This document shows positions 9,480 to 19,005 of a stretch of 64,000 nt of DNA, in pieces. The position numbers and the translations under genes are program-made. The notes below the pieces were generated by a model that saw only the letters and a list, made by a program, of their open reading frames with translations, did not search any database and was not told the DNA's origin. Source of the DNA: an uncultured Muribaculaceae bacterium (GTDB lineage Bacteria; Bacteroidota; Bacteroidia; Bacteroidales; Muribaculaceae). Position 1 is the first letter of the stretch. Every line of letters starts with the position of its first letter. The stretch is from positions 237,261 to 301,260 of the forward strand of contig CAKUJD010000004.1 of the NCBI GenBank assembly GCA_934661195.1, read 5' to 3'.

Positions 9480-11016
9480 TGCCAGTGGGTGTTAGGTGAA
9501 ACACGTCGTCGCCGGGGTTGAGCCACCGTGTGGCTATGTCGCCGGCGTCAATCATCGAGTGGAACAGAAACGATGAGTTGTAGCGCTTGTAGCGGTTGGC
9601 GCGCAGGGCTGCGGCCTTGCCGGGGTGGCGCGCCACATATTTGTCGCTCATCCACACCCAGCAGCCCGGGTAGTGCAGCGGCGGAGCGTCCTGGCCGTGG
9701 CCGAATATGCCGTTCTCGCCAAGATTCTCGCCGTGGTCCGACAGATATACTACAATGGCGTTGAGGCCGCGCAGGCGGTTGCGCACCTCATTCCAGAAGT
9801 GGTCGGAATACAGCACCGAGTTGTCGTAGGAGTTGATGAACTCCTCGCGGCTGTTGGCGCTGAGCACACGGCTTTCCAACTCTGGCTTCCAGCGGGCGAA
9901 TTGCCGCGGATAGTGTGAGTTGTACCACCAGTGTGACCCTATGGTGTGCAATATCAGCAGCTGACGCTTGTGCCCCTGCTTGAGCTGTGCATCGAGCACG
10001 GGCAGCACGTCGCCGTCGAGCCACTGGTCGAATATGTAGAGCGACTTGCCGCTGTTCACATAGGCCAGCGTGTCGGCCTCCTTCATGAAGTAGGTGAACG
10101 TCTTTATGTTTTCCTGATTGGCAATCCACGCTGTGTGGTAGCCGGCCTTCTTGAATATGTCGATAAACGACCGTTCGTCATACATGCGGTCGATGTGGTT
10201 GCGGTCGGCGCGTGTGAGTATGTAGGGCACGCTCTTGTGCGTGAAGCCGAACTCCGAGTAGATGTTGCGCATCGACACCACATTGCTCTCGCGGCACAGC
10301 AGCGGGGTGGTGGGGCGCTGGTAGCCGTTGATTTGCATGTTGGCGGCCCGCAGCGTTTCGCCTATTATCAGCACCACGGTTATCGAGTCGCTGCTGCAGG
10401 TGGCCTTGCCGCTGAATGCCGGGCGCGACTCTGAAGCCGTTTCATGCTCCGCCAGATAGGTGCACACCGATGCCCCGAGGTTGAACGGCAGCCGCGCCAT
10501 CACCGGGCGCTGCAGGGCGCTGATGCCGGTGAACGCCAGCAGCATGGCTGCCGGCAGCGCGGTGTGCAGCCACCAGGGGTCGAACTTCACTCGCTTGCAC
10601 CTTATCCATGCGGACCACACTGCCAGGGCAAGGGCCGCCAGCATGGCCGCTATCAGCTGCCACGTGACCACGTCGAGGCTGGTGCGCATGTCGTTGACAA
10701 TGGCGAGGTCGATTGCCATGGGGGTTAGCGACACACCGCTGGTGTAGCGGAAGTAGGCCGCCGCTGCGCACAGTGTGCTCAGGATGGGAAATGTGATGGC
10801 AAACACTGTGCGGCTCACGCTCAGCAGCCACAGCAGGGCAAACGTGGCCGCGGCCACCGTGCCCCACTGCATGGCCAGAATCATAAGGTCGCCTACCGAC
10901 TTGAACGGGGAGTCGCTGAAGTCGGCCATGGTGAAGCACAGGGCGTAGCACAGTGTGATTGCCGCTACAAACGGCAGCGGTCGCAGCAGCGGCTTGAGTG
11001 ATGATGGCAGTTTCAT
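9463..11016 (-). CDS. Phosphoethanolamine transferase (EptA-like, sulfatase fold)
   Basis: A 517-residue inner-membrane enzyme that moves phosphoethanolamine from phosphatidylethanolamine to lipid A or another glycan. Five N-terminal transmembrane segments (about 1-180) precede a periplasmic alkaline-phosphatase-fold domain. Catalytic features: IIGETLRAANMQINGY with E220 and the nucleophile T221, HTIGSHWWYNSHYP, and the metal site LSDHGENLGENG followed by FGHGQDAP. Length is typical. It overlaps the downstream acyltransferase gene by 17 nt. In other species EptA lowers polymyxin sensitivity; whether lipid A is the target here is an inference. Confidence 0.9.
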   Translation of the reverse strand: MKLPSSLKPLLRPLPFVAAITLCYALCFTMADFSDSPFKSVGDLMILAMQWGTVAAATFALLWLLSVSRTVFAITFPILSTLCAAAAYFRYTSGVSLTPMAIDLAIVNDMRTSLDVVTWQLIAAMLAALALAVWSAWIRCKRVKFDPWWLHTALPAAMLLAFTGISALQRPVMARLPFNLGASVCTYLAEHETASESRPAFSGKATCSSDSITVVLIIGETLRAANMQINGYQRPTTPLLCRESNVVSMRNIYSEFGFTHKSVPYILTRADRNHIDRMYDERSFIDIFKKAGYHTAWIANQENIKTFTYFMKEADTLAYVNSGKSLYIFDQWLDGDVLPVLDAQLKQGHKRQLLILHTIGSHWWYNSHYPRQFARWKPELESRVLSANSREEFINSYDNSVLYSDHFWNEVRNRLRGLNAIVVYLSDHGENLGENGIFGHGQDAPPLHYPGCWVWMSDKYVARHPGKAAALRANRYKRYNSSFLFHSMIDAGDIATRWLNPGDDVFHLTPTGNAEKN

Positions 11017-11032
11017 TTGCTTTTTAATATTG

Positions 11033-11072
11033 ACAAAGGCAAGCGGTGCGCAATGCAGCCACTTGCCTTTGT
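11033..11072 (-). terminator. Hairpin after the PorZ-like gene
   Basis: ACAAAGGCAAG (11033-11043) is complementary to CTTGCCTTTGT (11062-11072), 34 nt past the stop at 11106. Only a short T-containing tail follows on the minus strand. Confidence 0.5.
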
Positions 11073-11105
11073 GTGATGTTTATTGCTTGCTGTATGCTGG
11101 CCGCA

Positions 11106-13451
11106 TCAGCGTATAATCATGATTTTGGTCACGGCCGAGTTGCTGCCCTCAGCCTCGCTTTGGCTGGCAAACACGAAGTACACGCCCGTCTTCACGCGTG
11201 CGCCGCTTTCGTTGCAGCCGTCCCAGGTGGCCATGCCGCCGTTCGACTTCAGCTGCTTCACCACATTGCCCGCAGGGTCGGTGATTTTCACCAGTGAGTT
11301 GTCCATAAGGCCCTTGATGGTGATTAGGCCGGTGAAGTCGGGCCGCACGGGGTTGGGGTAGGCGTAGACGCTGCTGTAGTCGCTCTCGGCGGGGGTGGAA
11401 TCGCTGAAGTACTCAAAGAAGCCGTTGTCGGTGATCACATACACCGAGTTGTTGTTTGGATTGCAGCACACGGCATATATGGTGTTCGACGTGAGGTAGC
11501 TGTTCGACGAGGTGAACTGCTTGATGATTTCCGAGCCGTCGGCGCTCACCAGAAACAGGCCCGATGAGTTGGTGCCAATCCACTTGCGGTTGGAGCCGTC
11601 GACGGCGATGCTGTTCACCTGAATTCCGTCGAGCAGGTAGTCGGCGAGGTTGGTGCCGTCGTTGCGCGGCACCTTGATGTGGTTGATGCGGAAGTTTTGC
11701 GAGTAGGCCTCTTTGGGATCAAACGACACCACACCTTCGGTGCTGCCCATCCACACCTTGCCGTTCAGGTCCTCCACAAGGCTGGTCACATAGCCCCACT
11801 TGTATATTTTGCCGTCCTGGTCGGTGAATGTGGAATAGCTTGCGCTCTTTATGGTCGACGACGGATTGCCACCGTCGTTGAAAAACACTATTGGCTTTTC
11901 ATAGTCGCCGCAAGAGTATATCTTGTCGTCGGTCTTGCTCATGCCCAGCAGTCGGCCGCGCTTGTTGCTCTGAATGTTGGCAATGGAGGGGGTGATCCAG
12001 TCGCTCTTGGTCACGCTCTCGGACTGCCGCTTGCTCTTGGGCAGGGCCAGCACTTGGTGGCTGCCTGCATGCACTACCCACAGCGTGCCTGCACGGTCGA
12101 TCATGGGGATTGCGTGGCAGTAGTAATTGCTGTTGTTCTCCATGGGGCTGTTGGTCCAGTTGTAGGCTTGAACCACCTTGTCGCCCTTCACCTTAAGCAC
12201 GCCGAACCACCACGAGCCCAGGTAGTAGGTGCTTGCGTCATCGGGGTCGGGAGTCACCCAGTAGGTGCCCGTGTTAAGGGTGATAGAGTTGCGTCCTGGA
12301 GCCAAAGTGGACCAGTCGGCTGTGGGCGTCACGTCGGCCCAGCTGCTGCCGTCGTAGGTGTTGACTGCCATGGGCATGAATTGGTCGCCAAAGAAGTGGT
12401 TGGTGCCCGTTGAACTCACATACAGCTTGTTGTCGAGCTTGTTGAATGTCATGTAGAACGGAGTGCCCATCGAGAGTCCCGTGGGCTTGAAGTATTCGCC
12501 CGACACACCATTGTCAATCAGGTGCAGGCCCTTGCTGCCCAATGCCCACCACTTGCCTTCGGCGGCGCTGCTCATGATGTCCTTGGATGGGTTGCTCACC
12601 AAGGTGGCGTTGTTGCCGTTGGAGTCGAAGGTGTAGTAGTAGTCCAAACTGGGACCGAAGTTGGCAATGATGCCGCTGGGGGTGCGCTGCACACTGGTGG
12701 GAGCAGCCTTGGTTATCAGGCTGCCTGTGAGTGAAATGGCGCCTTTCTCGCCGAAACTGAAGTCATACATTGTGAGGTAGCCAGTGGTGAACAGGAAGCG
12801 TTTGTCGCCCACGGGGAAAATCTTGCCGTTGGAGTCAAACTGAATCGACTTGAAGTATTCGATGCGGTCGTATGACCCGTTCACGTCGCCGTAATACAGG
12901 TAGCTGCCGCTGCTCAGCATCAGCTGGTCGCCCACCACTGCCACCGAGGCAATCGACTGATTGTAGATGTGCGACTCCTTGACTTCAAACTTTTTGTCGT
13001 TAATCACCAGATAGCCGAATTTGGTGGCCACATAGGCCACGTCGGCCGTGAAGGTGACGTCGTTTATCGTCTTGTCGGAGGTCATCAGGGCGTCTTTCAC
13101 ATCGGGCATGTTCACCACCTTGCCGCTGGCGGTGATCACGTCGATGTTGCAGTCGTCATACACCACCATCAGATATTTTTTGTAGGAATTGTAGTATATC
13201 TGGCTGATGATGGCGTCGTTAAGGTAGTTGCGCCGGTTAAGTGCCTCGTTCTCCTGCGTCTGCTTGTCGTAGCAAAACAGGTTGTTGCTCACCAGATAAT
13301 ACACTTTGTCGCCGGTGTCGATGATGTTTTGCGCTTTCTGCCCCGAAAACACCGAGTGCATCTTCCAGTCGCCCACGCCAAACTGCGCGTGCACGCTGGC
13401 CGCTGCGCAGGGCAGCATCAAGGCCAGCAGCAATAGTAGTCTTTTTATCAT
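11106..13451 (-). CDS. PorZ-like secreted beta-propeller protein with FlgD-like C-terminal domain
   Basis: A 781-residue exported protein. After the signal peptide (MIKRLLLLLALMLPCAAASV) it has the PorZ-type start GVGDWKMHSVFSG, then GDKVYYLVSNNLFCYDKQT and YLMVVYDDCNIDVI, typical of the two-propeller Bacteroidota family that includes PorZ. YxxGYxxxx-like propeller blades continue to about residue 680 (VWMGSTEGVVSFDPKEA). The end is a FlgD Ig-like/sorting domain (VYAYPNPVRPDFTG, GVYFVFASQ). PorZ is a surface component of type IX secretion in Porphyromonas; whether this organism has that system cannot be judged here. The length (781) is close to that of PorZ. A two-component-propeller surface protein of other function is the alternative. 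Confidence 0.72.
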   Translation of the reverse strand: MIKRLLLLLALMLPCAAASVHAQFGVGDWKMHSVFSGQKAQNIIDTGDKVYYLVSNNLFCYDKQTQENEALNRRNYLNDAIISQIYYNSYKKYLMVVYDDCNIDVITASGKVVNMPDVKDALMTSDKTINDVTFTADVAYVATKFGYLVINDKKFEVKESHIYNQSIASVAVVGDQLMLSSGSYLYYGDVNGSYDRIEYFKSIQFDSNGKIFPVGDKRFLFTTGYLTMYDFSFGEKGAISLTGSLITKAAPTSVQRTPSGIIANFGPSLDYYYTFDSNGNNATLVSNPSKDIMSSAAEGKWWALGSKGLHLIDNGVSGEYFKPTGLSMGTPFYMTFNKLDNKLYVSSTGTNHFFGDQFMPMAVNTYDGSSWADVTPTADWSTLAPGRNSITLNTGTYWVTPDPDDASTYYLGSWWFGVLKVKGDKVVQAYNWTNSPMENNSNYYCHAIPMIDRAGTLWVVHAGSHQVLALPKSKRQSESVTKSDWITPSIANIQSNKRGRLLGMSKTDDKIYSCGDYEKPIVFFNDGGNPSSTIKSASYSTFTDQDGKIYKWGYVTSLVEDLNGKVWMGSTEGVVSFDPKEAYSQNFRINHIKVPRNDGTNLADYLLDGIQVNSIAVDGSNRKWIGTNSSGLFLVSADGSEIIKQFTSSNSYLTSNTIYAVCCNPNNNSVYVITDNGFFEYFSDSTPAESDYSSVYAYPNPVRPDFTGLITIKGLMDNSLVKITDPAGNVVKQLKSNGGMATWDGCNESGARVKTGVYFVFASQSEAEGSNSAVTKIMIIR

Positions 13452-13553
13452 GATTGGTAGCTGTTTTTGATTATACTTAGTTAAAATATGTGTGGCCAGC
13501 GAGTGCCGGCATATATTCTCTTAACGCATCAACCTCCGTAAAATTGTGTGCCG

Positions 13554-14012
13554 CTAATATTTAAGCTGTGAGGTGGCGGTGCGCCCCTGTGCGTTGGTGA
13601 AGGCAAATGTGCACCACTGCCCCGTGAGCTCGCTCTCGTAGCGCACGTGCAGCCGCCGCCCTTGCGGCAGGCAGTCGAGCGTGGCCGTTGCGTGCAGCGG
13701 CTGCGGTTCGGCCACCGAGTGTATGCCCTGCTTTTCCACCACTGTCATCTTGTCGTCGACTATGGTGGCCACCACAAATGCGGTGCCGCCGTCGGCCAGC
13801 GGCAGCCCATCGCGCAGCAGCTCCACATTGCCGTCAGGCAGAGCCACAAGGGTGACGGCGGCGCTTTCGGTGCCGGCGCACGGCCCTGTGGGCTTGAATT
13901 GCGCAATACCGGTCACCGCCGGCGTGTGTGGCTTGTCGCCAAACAGCAGCCCAAGCAGCGCCATGGCCACAAGCAGTGCCAGCGCATAAAATTCTACCGA
14001 GTTAATATCCAT
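13554..14012 (-). CDS. Small membrane-anchored protein of unknown function
   Basis: 152 residues, family not recognised. One N-terminal transmembrane anchor (about residues 8-26, FYALALLVAMALLGLLFG) is followed by a beta-rich soluble domain of about 125 residues with two Cys (C45, C114 approximately) and VVATIVDDKMTVVEK, RLHVRYESELTGQWCTF. The soluble part would face the periplasm or cytoplasm depending on topology. Its promoter -7 element ends 8 nt before the ATG, so the mRNA is probably leaderless or nearly so, which supports the chosen start. It lies behind lysS but has its own promoter after the lysS terminator. Confidence 0.65.
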   Translation of the reverse strand: MDINSVEFYALALLVAMALLGLLFGDKPHTPAVTGIAQFKPTGPCAGTESAAVTLVALPDGNVELLRDGLPLADGGTAFVVATIVDDKMTVVEKQGIHSVAEPQPLHATATLDCLPQGRRLHVRYESELTGQWCTFAFTNAQGRTATSQLKY

Positions 14013-14019
14013 TGGTTGC

Positions 14020-14050
14020 CAAAGTTAAATGATTTATTCAATAGCCGCAA
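14020..14050 (-). promoter_or_regulatory. Promoter giving a near-leaderless transcript
   Basis: On the minus strand TTG (14050-14048), 20 nt, then TAACTTTG (14027-14020). Transcription starting about 7 nt later would begin at or just before the ATG at 14012. Confidence 0.55.
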
Positions 14051-14061
14051 CACAGCTGGCC

Positions 14062-14125
14062 AAAAAATCGGCGGGCTGACACCGCACGGGCTTTGGTTAA
14101 AGCCGTGGATGCCGCGCCCGCCGAT
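14062..14125 (-). terminator. Rho-independent terminator of lysS
   Basis: ATCGGCGGGC (14067-14076) is perfectly complementary to 14116-14125, and a second inner stem (14085-14094/14099-14107, one bulge) stacks on it. On the minus strand the hairpin is followed by TTTTTT (14067-14062), 38 nt beyond the lysS stop. Confidence 0.8.
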
Positions 14126-14162
14126 GGTTGCTTTTTCCCGGGGGGGGGCTTGGATGCCGCGC

Positions 14163-15905
14163 CTATTCTTTGGCGGCCTTTGCAGCCTCCACCCATTGCT
14201 TCACTGCATCGGGTGTCGGGGCCTTGTAGCCAAGTTTGTATTTCTTGTTGATGTCAAGCAGGTCTTGCACCAGCTTGCCGGGGCGGTCGAGCGATGCAAG
14301 TGCGCTCACTGTGAGCACTCCTGCCTTCTGGATCGGGGCAACCCACTCGGCGGGAACGCCGATGGCGGTGAACGCCTCTTCCTTGTCGCGCTTGGCCACC
14401 TTCTCGGGGCGCATCTGCGGGAACAGCAGCACGTCTTGAATTGCGGAGTGGCCGGTCATTAGCATCACAAGGCGGTCGATGCCTATGCCTATGCCGCTGG
14501 TGGGCGGCATGCCGTATTGCAGCGCGCGCAGGAAGTCCTGGTCGATGATCATGGCCTCGTCGTCGCCCTTGTCGGCCAGGCGCATCTGCTCCTTGAAGCG
14601 CTCCTCCTGGTCGATGGGGTCGTTGAGCTCGCTGTAGGCGTTGGCCAGTTCCTTGCCGTTCACCATCAGCTCGAAGCGCTCGGTGAGGCCGGGCTTGCTG
14701 CGGTGCATCTTGGTGAGTGGCGACATCTCCACAGGATAGTCGATTATGAATGTGGGTTGGATGAATGTGCCCTCGCAGAACTCGCCGAATATCTCGTCGA
14801 TGAGCTTGCCCTTGCCCATGGTGTCGTCGATTTCCATGTTGAGCTTGCCGCACACCTCGCGAATCTGGGCCTCGTCCATGCCGTTGAGGTCATAGCCCGT
14901 CTTCTCCTTTATGGCGTCGAGAATGGGCAGACGGCGGTAGGGGGCCTTGTAGCTTATCACCTTGCCGTCGATTTCGCACTCGCTCTTGCCGTTGACGGCG
15001 ATGCAGATTTTCTCAAGCAGCTGCTCGGTGAAGCTCATCATCCAGTTGTAGTCCTTGTATTGCACATACAGCTCCATGCAGGTGAACTCGGGGTTGTGGT
15101 TGCGGTCCATGCCCTCGTTGCGGAAGTTCTTGCCAATTTCATACACGCCCTCGAAGCCGCCCACTATGAGGCGCTTCAGGTAGAGCTCGGTGGCTATGCG
15201 CATATACATGTCGATGTCGAGCGCGTTGAAGTGGGTGATGAATGGGCGGGCGCTTGCGCCGCCGGCAATGGCCTGCAGCGTGGGGGTCTCCACCTCGGTG
15301 TAGCCTGCGGCGTTGAGCACGCCGCGCATGGTCTCAAGCACGCGGGCGCGCTTCAGGAAGGTATCTTTAACGCCGTCGTTCACTATCAGGTCCACATAAC
15401 GCTGGCGGTAGCGCAGCTCGGGGTCGTCAAACGAGTCATAGGCCTTGCCGTCTTTCACCTTGACAATGGGCAGCGGCTTCAGCGACTTGCTGAGCAGCTT
15501 CAGCGACTTGGCGTGCACAGTGATTTCTCCCATCTGGGTGCGGAACACAAAACCCTCGATGCCCACGAAGTCGCCAATGTCGAGCAGCTTCTTGAACACC
15601 ACGTTGTAGAGGTCTTTGTCATCGCCGGGGCAAAGGTCGTCGCGGCTCACATACACCTGCACGCGGCCTTTCGAGTCCTGAAGCTCGATAAATGAGGCCT
15701 TGCCCATGATGCGGCGGCTCATGATGCGTCCGGCGATGCTCACCTGGCGCTGCGGCTCGTCGTCGCTGAAGTTGGCCTTGATGTCGTCGCTGTGGGCGTT
15801 CACTACATATTCTGCGGCGGGGTAGGGGTCGATGCCCATTTCGCGCAGCTGGGCGAGGCTGTTGCGCCTCACAATCTCCTGTTCACTTAGTTCTAATATG
15901 TTCAT
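14163..15905 (-). CDS. lysS: Lysine--tRNA ligase, class II
   Basis: Cytoplasmic enzyme charging tRNA-Lys; 580 residues, slightly longer than the E. coli form as usual in Bacteroidota because of a C-terminal extension. An N-terminal OB-fold anticodon domain (about 55-160, [15 protein letters not shown]) precedes the class II core with motif 2 ([14 protein letters not shown]) and motif 3 ([15 protein letters not shown]). The extra C-terminal segment ([20 protein letters not shown]) resembles a helix-hairpin-type module. The ATG at 15905 is chosen over an upstream in-frame ATG (15947), which overlaps the promoter -7 element. Monocistronic, with its own promoter and terminator. Confidence 0.97.
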   Translation of the reverse strand: MNILELSEQEIVRRNSLAQLREMGIDPYPAAEYVVNAHSDDIKANFSDDEPQRQVSIAGRIMSRRIMGKASFIELQDSKGRVQVYVSRDDLCPGDDKDLYNVVFKKLLDIGDFVGIEGFVFRTQMGEITVHAKSLKLLSKSLKPLPIVKVKDGKAYDSFDDPELRYRQRYVDLIVNDGVKDTFLKRARVLETMRGVLNAAGYTEVETPTLQAIAGGASARPFITHFNALDIDMYMRIATELYLKRLIVGGFEGVYEIGKNFRNEGMDRNHNPEFTCMELYVQYKDYNWMMSFTEQLLEKICIAVNGKSECEIDGKVISYKAPYRRLPILDAIKEKTGYDLNGMDEAQIREVCGKLNMEIDDTMGKGKLIDEIFGEFCEGTFIQPTFIIDYPVEMSPLTKMHRSKPGLTERFELMVNGKELANAYSELNDPIDQEERFKEQMRLADKGDDEAMIIDQDFLRALQYGMPPTSGIGIGIDRLVMLMTGHSAIQDVLLFPQMRPEKVAKRDKEEAFTAIGVPAEWVAPIQKAGVLTVSALASLDRPGKLVQDLLDINKKYKLGYKAPTPDAVKQWVEAAKAAKE

Positions 15906-15944
15906 AGCTGAATGTAATGAATTTGCTTGTTGTGTTTTGCGCTG

Positions 15945-15975
15945 CAAAGGTAGTGAATAATCCGCTCATATCAAA
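15945..15975 (-). promoter_or_regulatory. Promoter of lysS
   Basis: On the minus strand TTTG (15975-15972), 19-nt spacer, TACCTTTG (15952-15945): a full match to the phylum consensus. Predicted start near 15938, leader about 33 nt. The rest of the 338-nt gap up to 16243 holds only the divergent promoter listed next. Confidence 0.75.
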
Positions 15976-16094
15976 AAGCGCAGCCTGCTGGCGCATGCGG
16001 GGTGTGCAGCCCGGGAGGCCAATGTGTGATTTTGTTGAAAAAAATTCCACAATAGTCAATAAATCAAGCATTTTAATGCTGAAAAATGAAATTA

Positions 16095-16128
16095 TTTTAG
16101 TTTTTTGTCGATGGTTTTTATATCTTTG
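16095..16128 (+). promoter_or_regulatory. Promoter of the mini HTH gene
   Basis: TATCTTTG (16121-16128) is a strong -7 element; the -33 is a weaker TTTT (16095-16098) 22 nt upstream. The predicted start near 16135 leaves a leader of about 109 nt before 16244. Confidence 0.5.
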
Positions 16129-16243
16129 CACATGGCTTGGCAGTGCATTGTTAAAATTCACACCATGAAATTAAGCGGGCATTGCCTTGCCTTGAATAAA
16201 TAGTATCCAGTAGTATGAATTTGGTAAAAACAAGGTAGAAACT

Positions 16244-16477
16244 ATGCATGTTGGTAAAAAAATCAAAGAGACATTGCGCAACGACGGCCGCTCGGCAAGA
16301 TGGCTTGCCGACAACATCCCGTGCGAGCGCACAAACGTGTACAACATTTTTCATCGTGAATCGGTGGACACGCGCCTGCTGCAGCGCATAAGCGAGGTGA
16401 TGCGCCACGACTTTTTCACCGATTTGTCGAATGAGACGTTTGGCGTCGATGCCGCCGCTGTGCACGAAGCAGAGTAG
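16244..16477 (+). CDS. Small helix-turn-helix protein
   Basis: 77 residues, essentially one XRE-like HTH domain: GKKIKETLRNDGRSARWLAD then IPCERTNVYNIFHRESVDTR, reading as helix 2, turn and recognition helix, then LLQRISEVMRHDFFTDLS. Such stand-alone domains bind DNA as dimers. The remaining 15 residues are acidic and probably disordered. It has its own promoter and terminator, so it is expressed alone. Its target is unknown; the divergent lysS gene is a neighbour but nothing links them. Confidence 0.8.
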   Translation: MHVGKKIKETLRNDGRSARWLADNIPCERTNVYNIFHRESVDTRLLQRISEVMRHDFFTDLSNETFGVDAAAVHEAE

Positions 16478-16502
16478 GCCGATTGCATTCGGCCAATAAG
16501 CG

Positions 16503-16551
16503 AGCGCAACCGCTGCCTCTCCCGTGGGGCGGCGGTTGCGCTTGTTATTTT
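16503..16551 (+). terminator. Terminator of the mini HTH gene
   Basis: AGCGCAACCGC (16503-16513) pairs perfectly with GCGGTTGCGCT (16532-16542), followed by TTGTTATTTTT. Confidence 0.8.
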
Positions 16552-16669
16552 TCAGCCATAAGCTGTGACAAATCGGCAGGCCTCCCACAAAAATCGGCGG
16601 CACGCTTGCACAATGCACACGAAATTACTAATTTAGCGGCTCGATTGACAACCACAAGCTTAACGCGGC

Positions 16670-17956
16670 ATGGAACAGCTGATGCAATATGTGTGGCAGC
16701 ACCGCCTGTGGCGCAGTGCCGACATGCGCACCAACGACGGCCGTCGGGTGCGCGTGATCGACCCCGGACTGCTCAACACCGACTCGGGCCCCGACTTTTT
16801 CAACGCAAAAATTGAAATCGACGGCCAGGTGTGGGTGGGCAATGTGGAGATGCACGTGCGCGCCAGCGACTGGCGGCGGCATGGCCACGACACCGACAAG
16901 GCCTACGACAGCGTGATACTGCACGTGGTGGGCAAGGACGACGCCCCTGTGCGCCGCAGCAGCGGCGAGCGAATCCCGCAGCTGGTGCTTGAGGTGTCGC
17001 CGCGCTTCACCGACAGCTACAACGCCCTTGTGGGCTCGAAGGTGATGCTGCCGTGCGCCGCGCGCATGGCCCAGGTGCCGCACCTCACCGTCACCGAGTG
17101 GGTGCAGAGGCTGGCATTCGAGCGCCTGCACCGCAAGGTGGAGCGCACCCACGAACTGCTGCAGCTGTATCACGGCAGCTGGGAAGACGTGTGCTATGTG
17201 ACGCTGGCCCGCACGCTGGGCTTCGGCATCAACAGCGACGCCTTCGAGCGCTTGGCGCGCCGCACCCCGCTGCGCCTGCTGGGCAAGCACAGCGACTCGC
17301 TGCTGCAAATCGAGGCCCTGCTTATGGGGCAGGCCGGCTTGCTGGCCGATGCCTCGCACGCAGGCGACGCATACTACGGCCAGCTGGTGCGCGAATATGG
17401 CTTTCTGGCCAACAAGTTCCAGCTCACCCCCATGGAGCCCGAAGCATGGAAGCTGTTTCGCATCAGGCCGCAGAACTTCCCCTACCGCCGCATAGCCATG
17501 CTTGCTCATTATGTGTATGGCGGGTTCGGGCTGATGGCCAGCATCATCGACGCAAAAGGTGAGCGCGAGTTGCGCGAGCTGTTCACCGTTGACCTCGATG
17601 GCTATTGGAGCCGCCACTTCACGTTTGGCGCCGAGCAGCCGCGGCCCACGGCAGCGCTTAGCCAGAGCTCAATCGACATTGTGCTCATCAACACGGTGGC
17701 GCCGCTGCTCTATGCCCGTGGCGAGATCATGGACGACTACTCGCTCATCGACCGCGCCGTGGAACTGCTTGAGAGTCTGCGCCCCGAGCGCAACTCGATA
17801 GTGTCCAACTTTGCGCTGGCCGGCATCAAGGCCGACGACGCGCTCACCACCCAGGCCCTGATAGAGCTCAGGCGTGAGTATTGCGATGCGCGCAAGTGCA
17901 TATACTGCAAAATTGGGCACTGGCTGCTTAGTCGCGACGCCAGCAGCGATGCTTAG
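16670..17956 (+). CDS. DUF2851 family protein
   Basis: 428 residues, the usual size for DUF2851, a Bacteroidota-wide cytoplasmic family of unknown function. Family blocks: MEQLMQYVWQHRLW, VIDPGLLNTDSGPDFFNAKI, VGNVEMHVRASDWRRHGHD, YDSVILHVVGKDD and, near the end, DARKCIYCKIGHWLL with a CxxC pair. The combination of a GPDFFNA acidic motif and a conserved ExHxxxSDWxxHxHxxDxxYDxVILHV pattern suggests a metal-dependent nuclease-like core, but that is my inference. No signal peptide. The next gene lies 67 nt downstream; they may share a transcript. Confidence 0.88.
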   Translation: MEQLMQYVWQHRLWRSADMRTNDGRRVRVIDPGLLNTDSGPDFFNAKIEIDGQVWVGNVEMHVRASDWRRHGHDTDKAYDSVILHVVGKDDAPVRRSSGERIPQLVLEVSPRFTDSYNALVGSKVMLPCAARMAQVPHLTVTEWVQRLAFERLHRKVERTHELLQLYHGSWEDVCYVTLARTLGFGINSDAFERLARRTPLRLLGKHSDSLLQIEALLMGQAGLLADASHAGDAYYGQLVREYGFLANKFQLTPMEPEAWKLFRIRPQNFPYRRIAMLAHYVYGGFGLMASIIDAKGERELRELFTVDLDGYWSRHFTFGAEQPRPTAALSQSSIDIVLINTVAPLLYARGEIMDDYSLIDRAVELLESLRPERNSIVSNFALAGIKADDALTTQALIELRREYCDARKCIYCKIGHWLLSRDASSDA

Positions 17957-18023
17957 GCCTGGTGGCTTAAAAAAACGGCATTTTTGAGAAAAAAAGGATA
18001 GAACACATATATATTAAGGATTT

Positions 18024-18986
18024 ATGAGAAGATTAGCTTTAACTGCGGCTGCCGCGATGCTGGCTGCCGCGTCAAGTTTCACGGCCAGCGCGCAGCGCGT
18101 GCAGGCCATCAGCTACGGAAATTTTGAAAACTGGGTTACGCGCCACATTCACGAGTCGGCTGTGATAGGCGGCGCCACCAAGACCATCTATGCCATTGGC
18201 CCCAACAAGACTATCAACGGCAACGTGGCCTACAGCAACCAGGGCGGCTCGCCCTGGGCCACCAGCAACGTATATGCCAAGGTGATGGGCGTGGTCAAGT
18301 CGAGCAACGCCGTGTTTCCCGACAAGCACGGCAGCGGCCGCTGCGCCAAGCTCACCACGCTCATGGAGCACGTGAAGGCTCTGGGCATGATCAACATGGA
18401 TGTGCTGGTGAGCGGCAGCATATTTCTGGGTCATATGTTTGAACCCATTTCAAGCACCAAAAACCCCTACAGCAAAATGGAGATGGGCATCCGCTTCAAC
18501 GGCCGCCCCCGCTACCTGCAGTTCGACTACCGCCTGGTGGCACCGCGCGGCGCGCGCATCTACTCAAGCGGTTTCGGCTCTAAAAAGACCCTCAGCGGCA
18601 GCGACCACGCCGAGGTGTTCATAATTCTGCAGCGCCGCTGGGAAGACGCCAAGGGTAACATCCATGCAGCCCGCGTGGGCACTGGCCGCCAGCGTTTCGG
18701 CACCACCACCAGCGGCTGGGTGAACAACCACCGCATTCCCGTGTGGTATGGCAACATCACTAAGCACGCCGGCTACCAGAGCTGGATGGGCTTAATTCCC
18801 AAGGCCAAGTCGTATTACGCCCGCAACAGCAAGGGCAAGATGGTGCCCGTGGTTGAGGAGAAGTGGGACGCAGCCAATGCTACCCCCACACATGTGCTTG
18901 TGATGGCGTCGTCGGGCTGCGGCACGGCCTATGAAGGCACCATAGGCATGACGCTGTGGGTCGACAACTTCGCATTCGTTTACTAA
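18024..18986 (+). CDS. Secreted PCMD-domain protein
   Basis: 320 residues with a signal peptide (MRRLALTAAAAMLAAASSFT) followed by a PCMD (putative carbohydrate metabolism domain) fold found in Bacteroidota surface proteins. Supporting blocks: FENWVTRHI, NVYAKVMGVVKSSNAVFPDK, MEMGIRFNGRPRYLQFDYRL, DHAEVFIILQRRWEDA, and the ending THVLVMASSGCGTAYEGTIG then LWVDNFAFVY, the family's calcium-type jelly-roll finish. No lipobox. It lies 19 nt upstream of panB and may be cotranscribed with it, though no functional link is obvious. Confidence 0.8.
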   Translation: MRRLALTAAAAMLAAASSFTASAQRVQAISYGNFENWVTRHIHESAVIGGATKTIYAIGPNKTINGNVAYSNQGGSPWATSNVYAKVMGVVKSSNAVFPDKHGSGRCAKLTTLMEHVKALGMINMDVLVSGSIFLGHMFEPISSTKNPYSKMEMGIRFNGRPRYLQFDYRLVAPRGARIYSSGFGSKKTLSGSDHAEVFIILQRRWEDAKGNIHAARVGTGRQRFGTTTSGWVNNHRIPVWYGNITKHAGYQSWMGLIPKAKSYYARNSKGKMVPVVEEKWDAANATPTHVLVMASSGCGTAYEGTIGMTLWVDNFAFVY

Positions 18987-19005
18987 AAAGGAAGGGTACA
19001 GAGCA

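Noticed and set aside
14140..14148. Run of nine G as a possible phase-variation tract
   Set aside because: It lies between the lysS stop and its terminator, not in a promoter or coding sequence, so slippage would have no obvious effect. The flanking GGATGCCGCGCC repeat (14107/14152 region) is short.
16244..16477. Toxin-antitoxin or prophage repressor
   Set aside because: No partner gene lies next to it, and it has its own promoter and terminator amid housekeeping genes.
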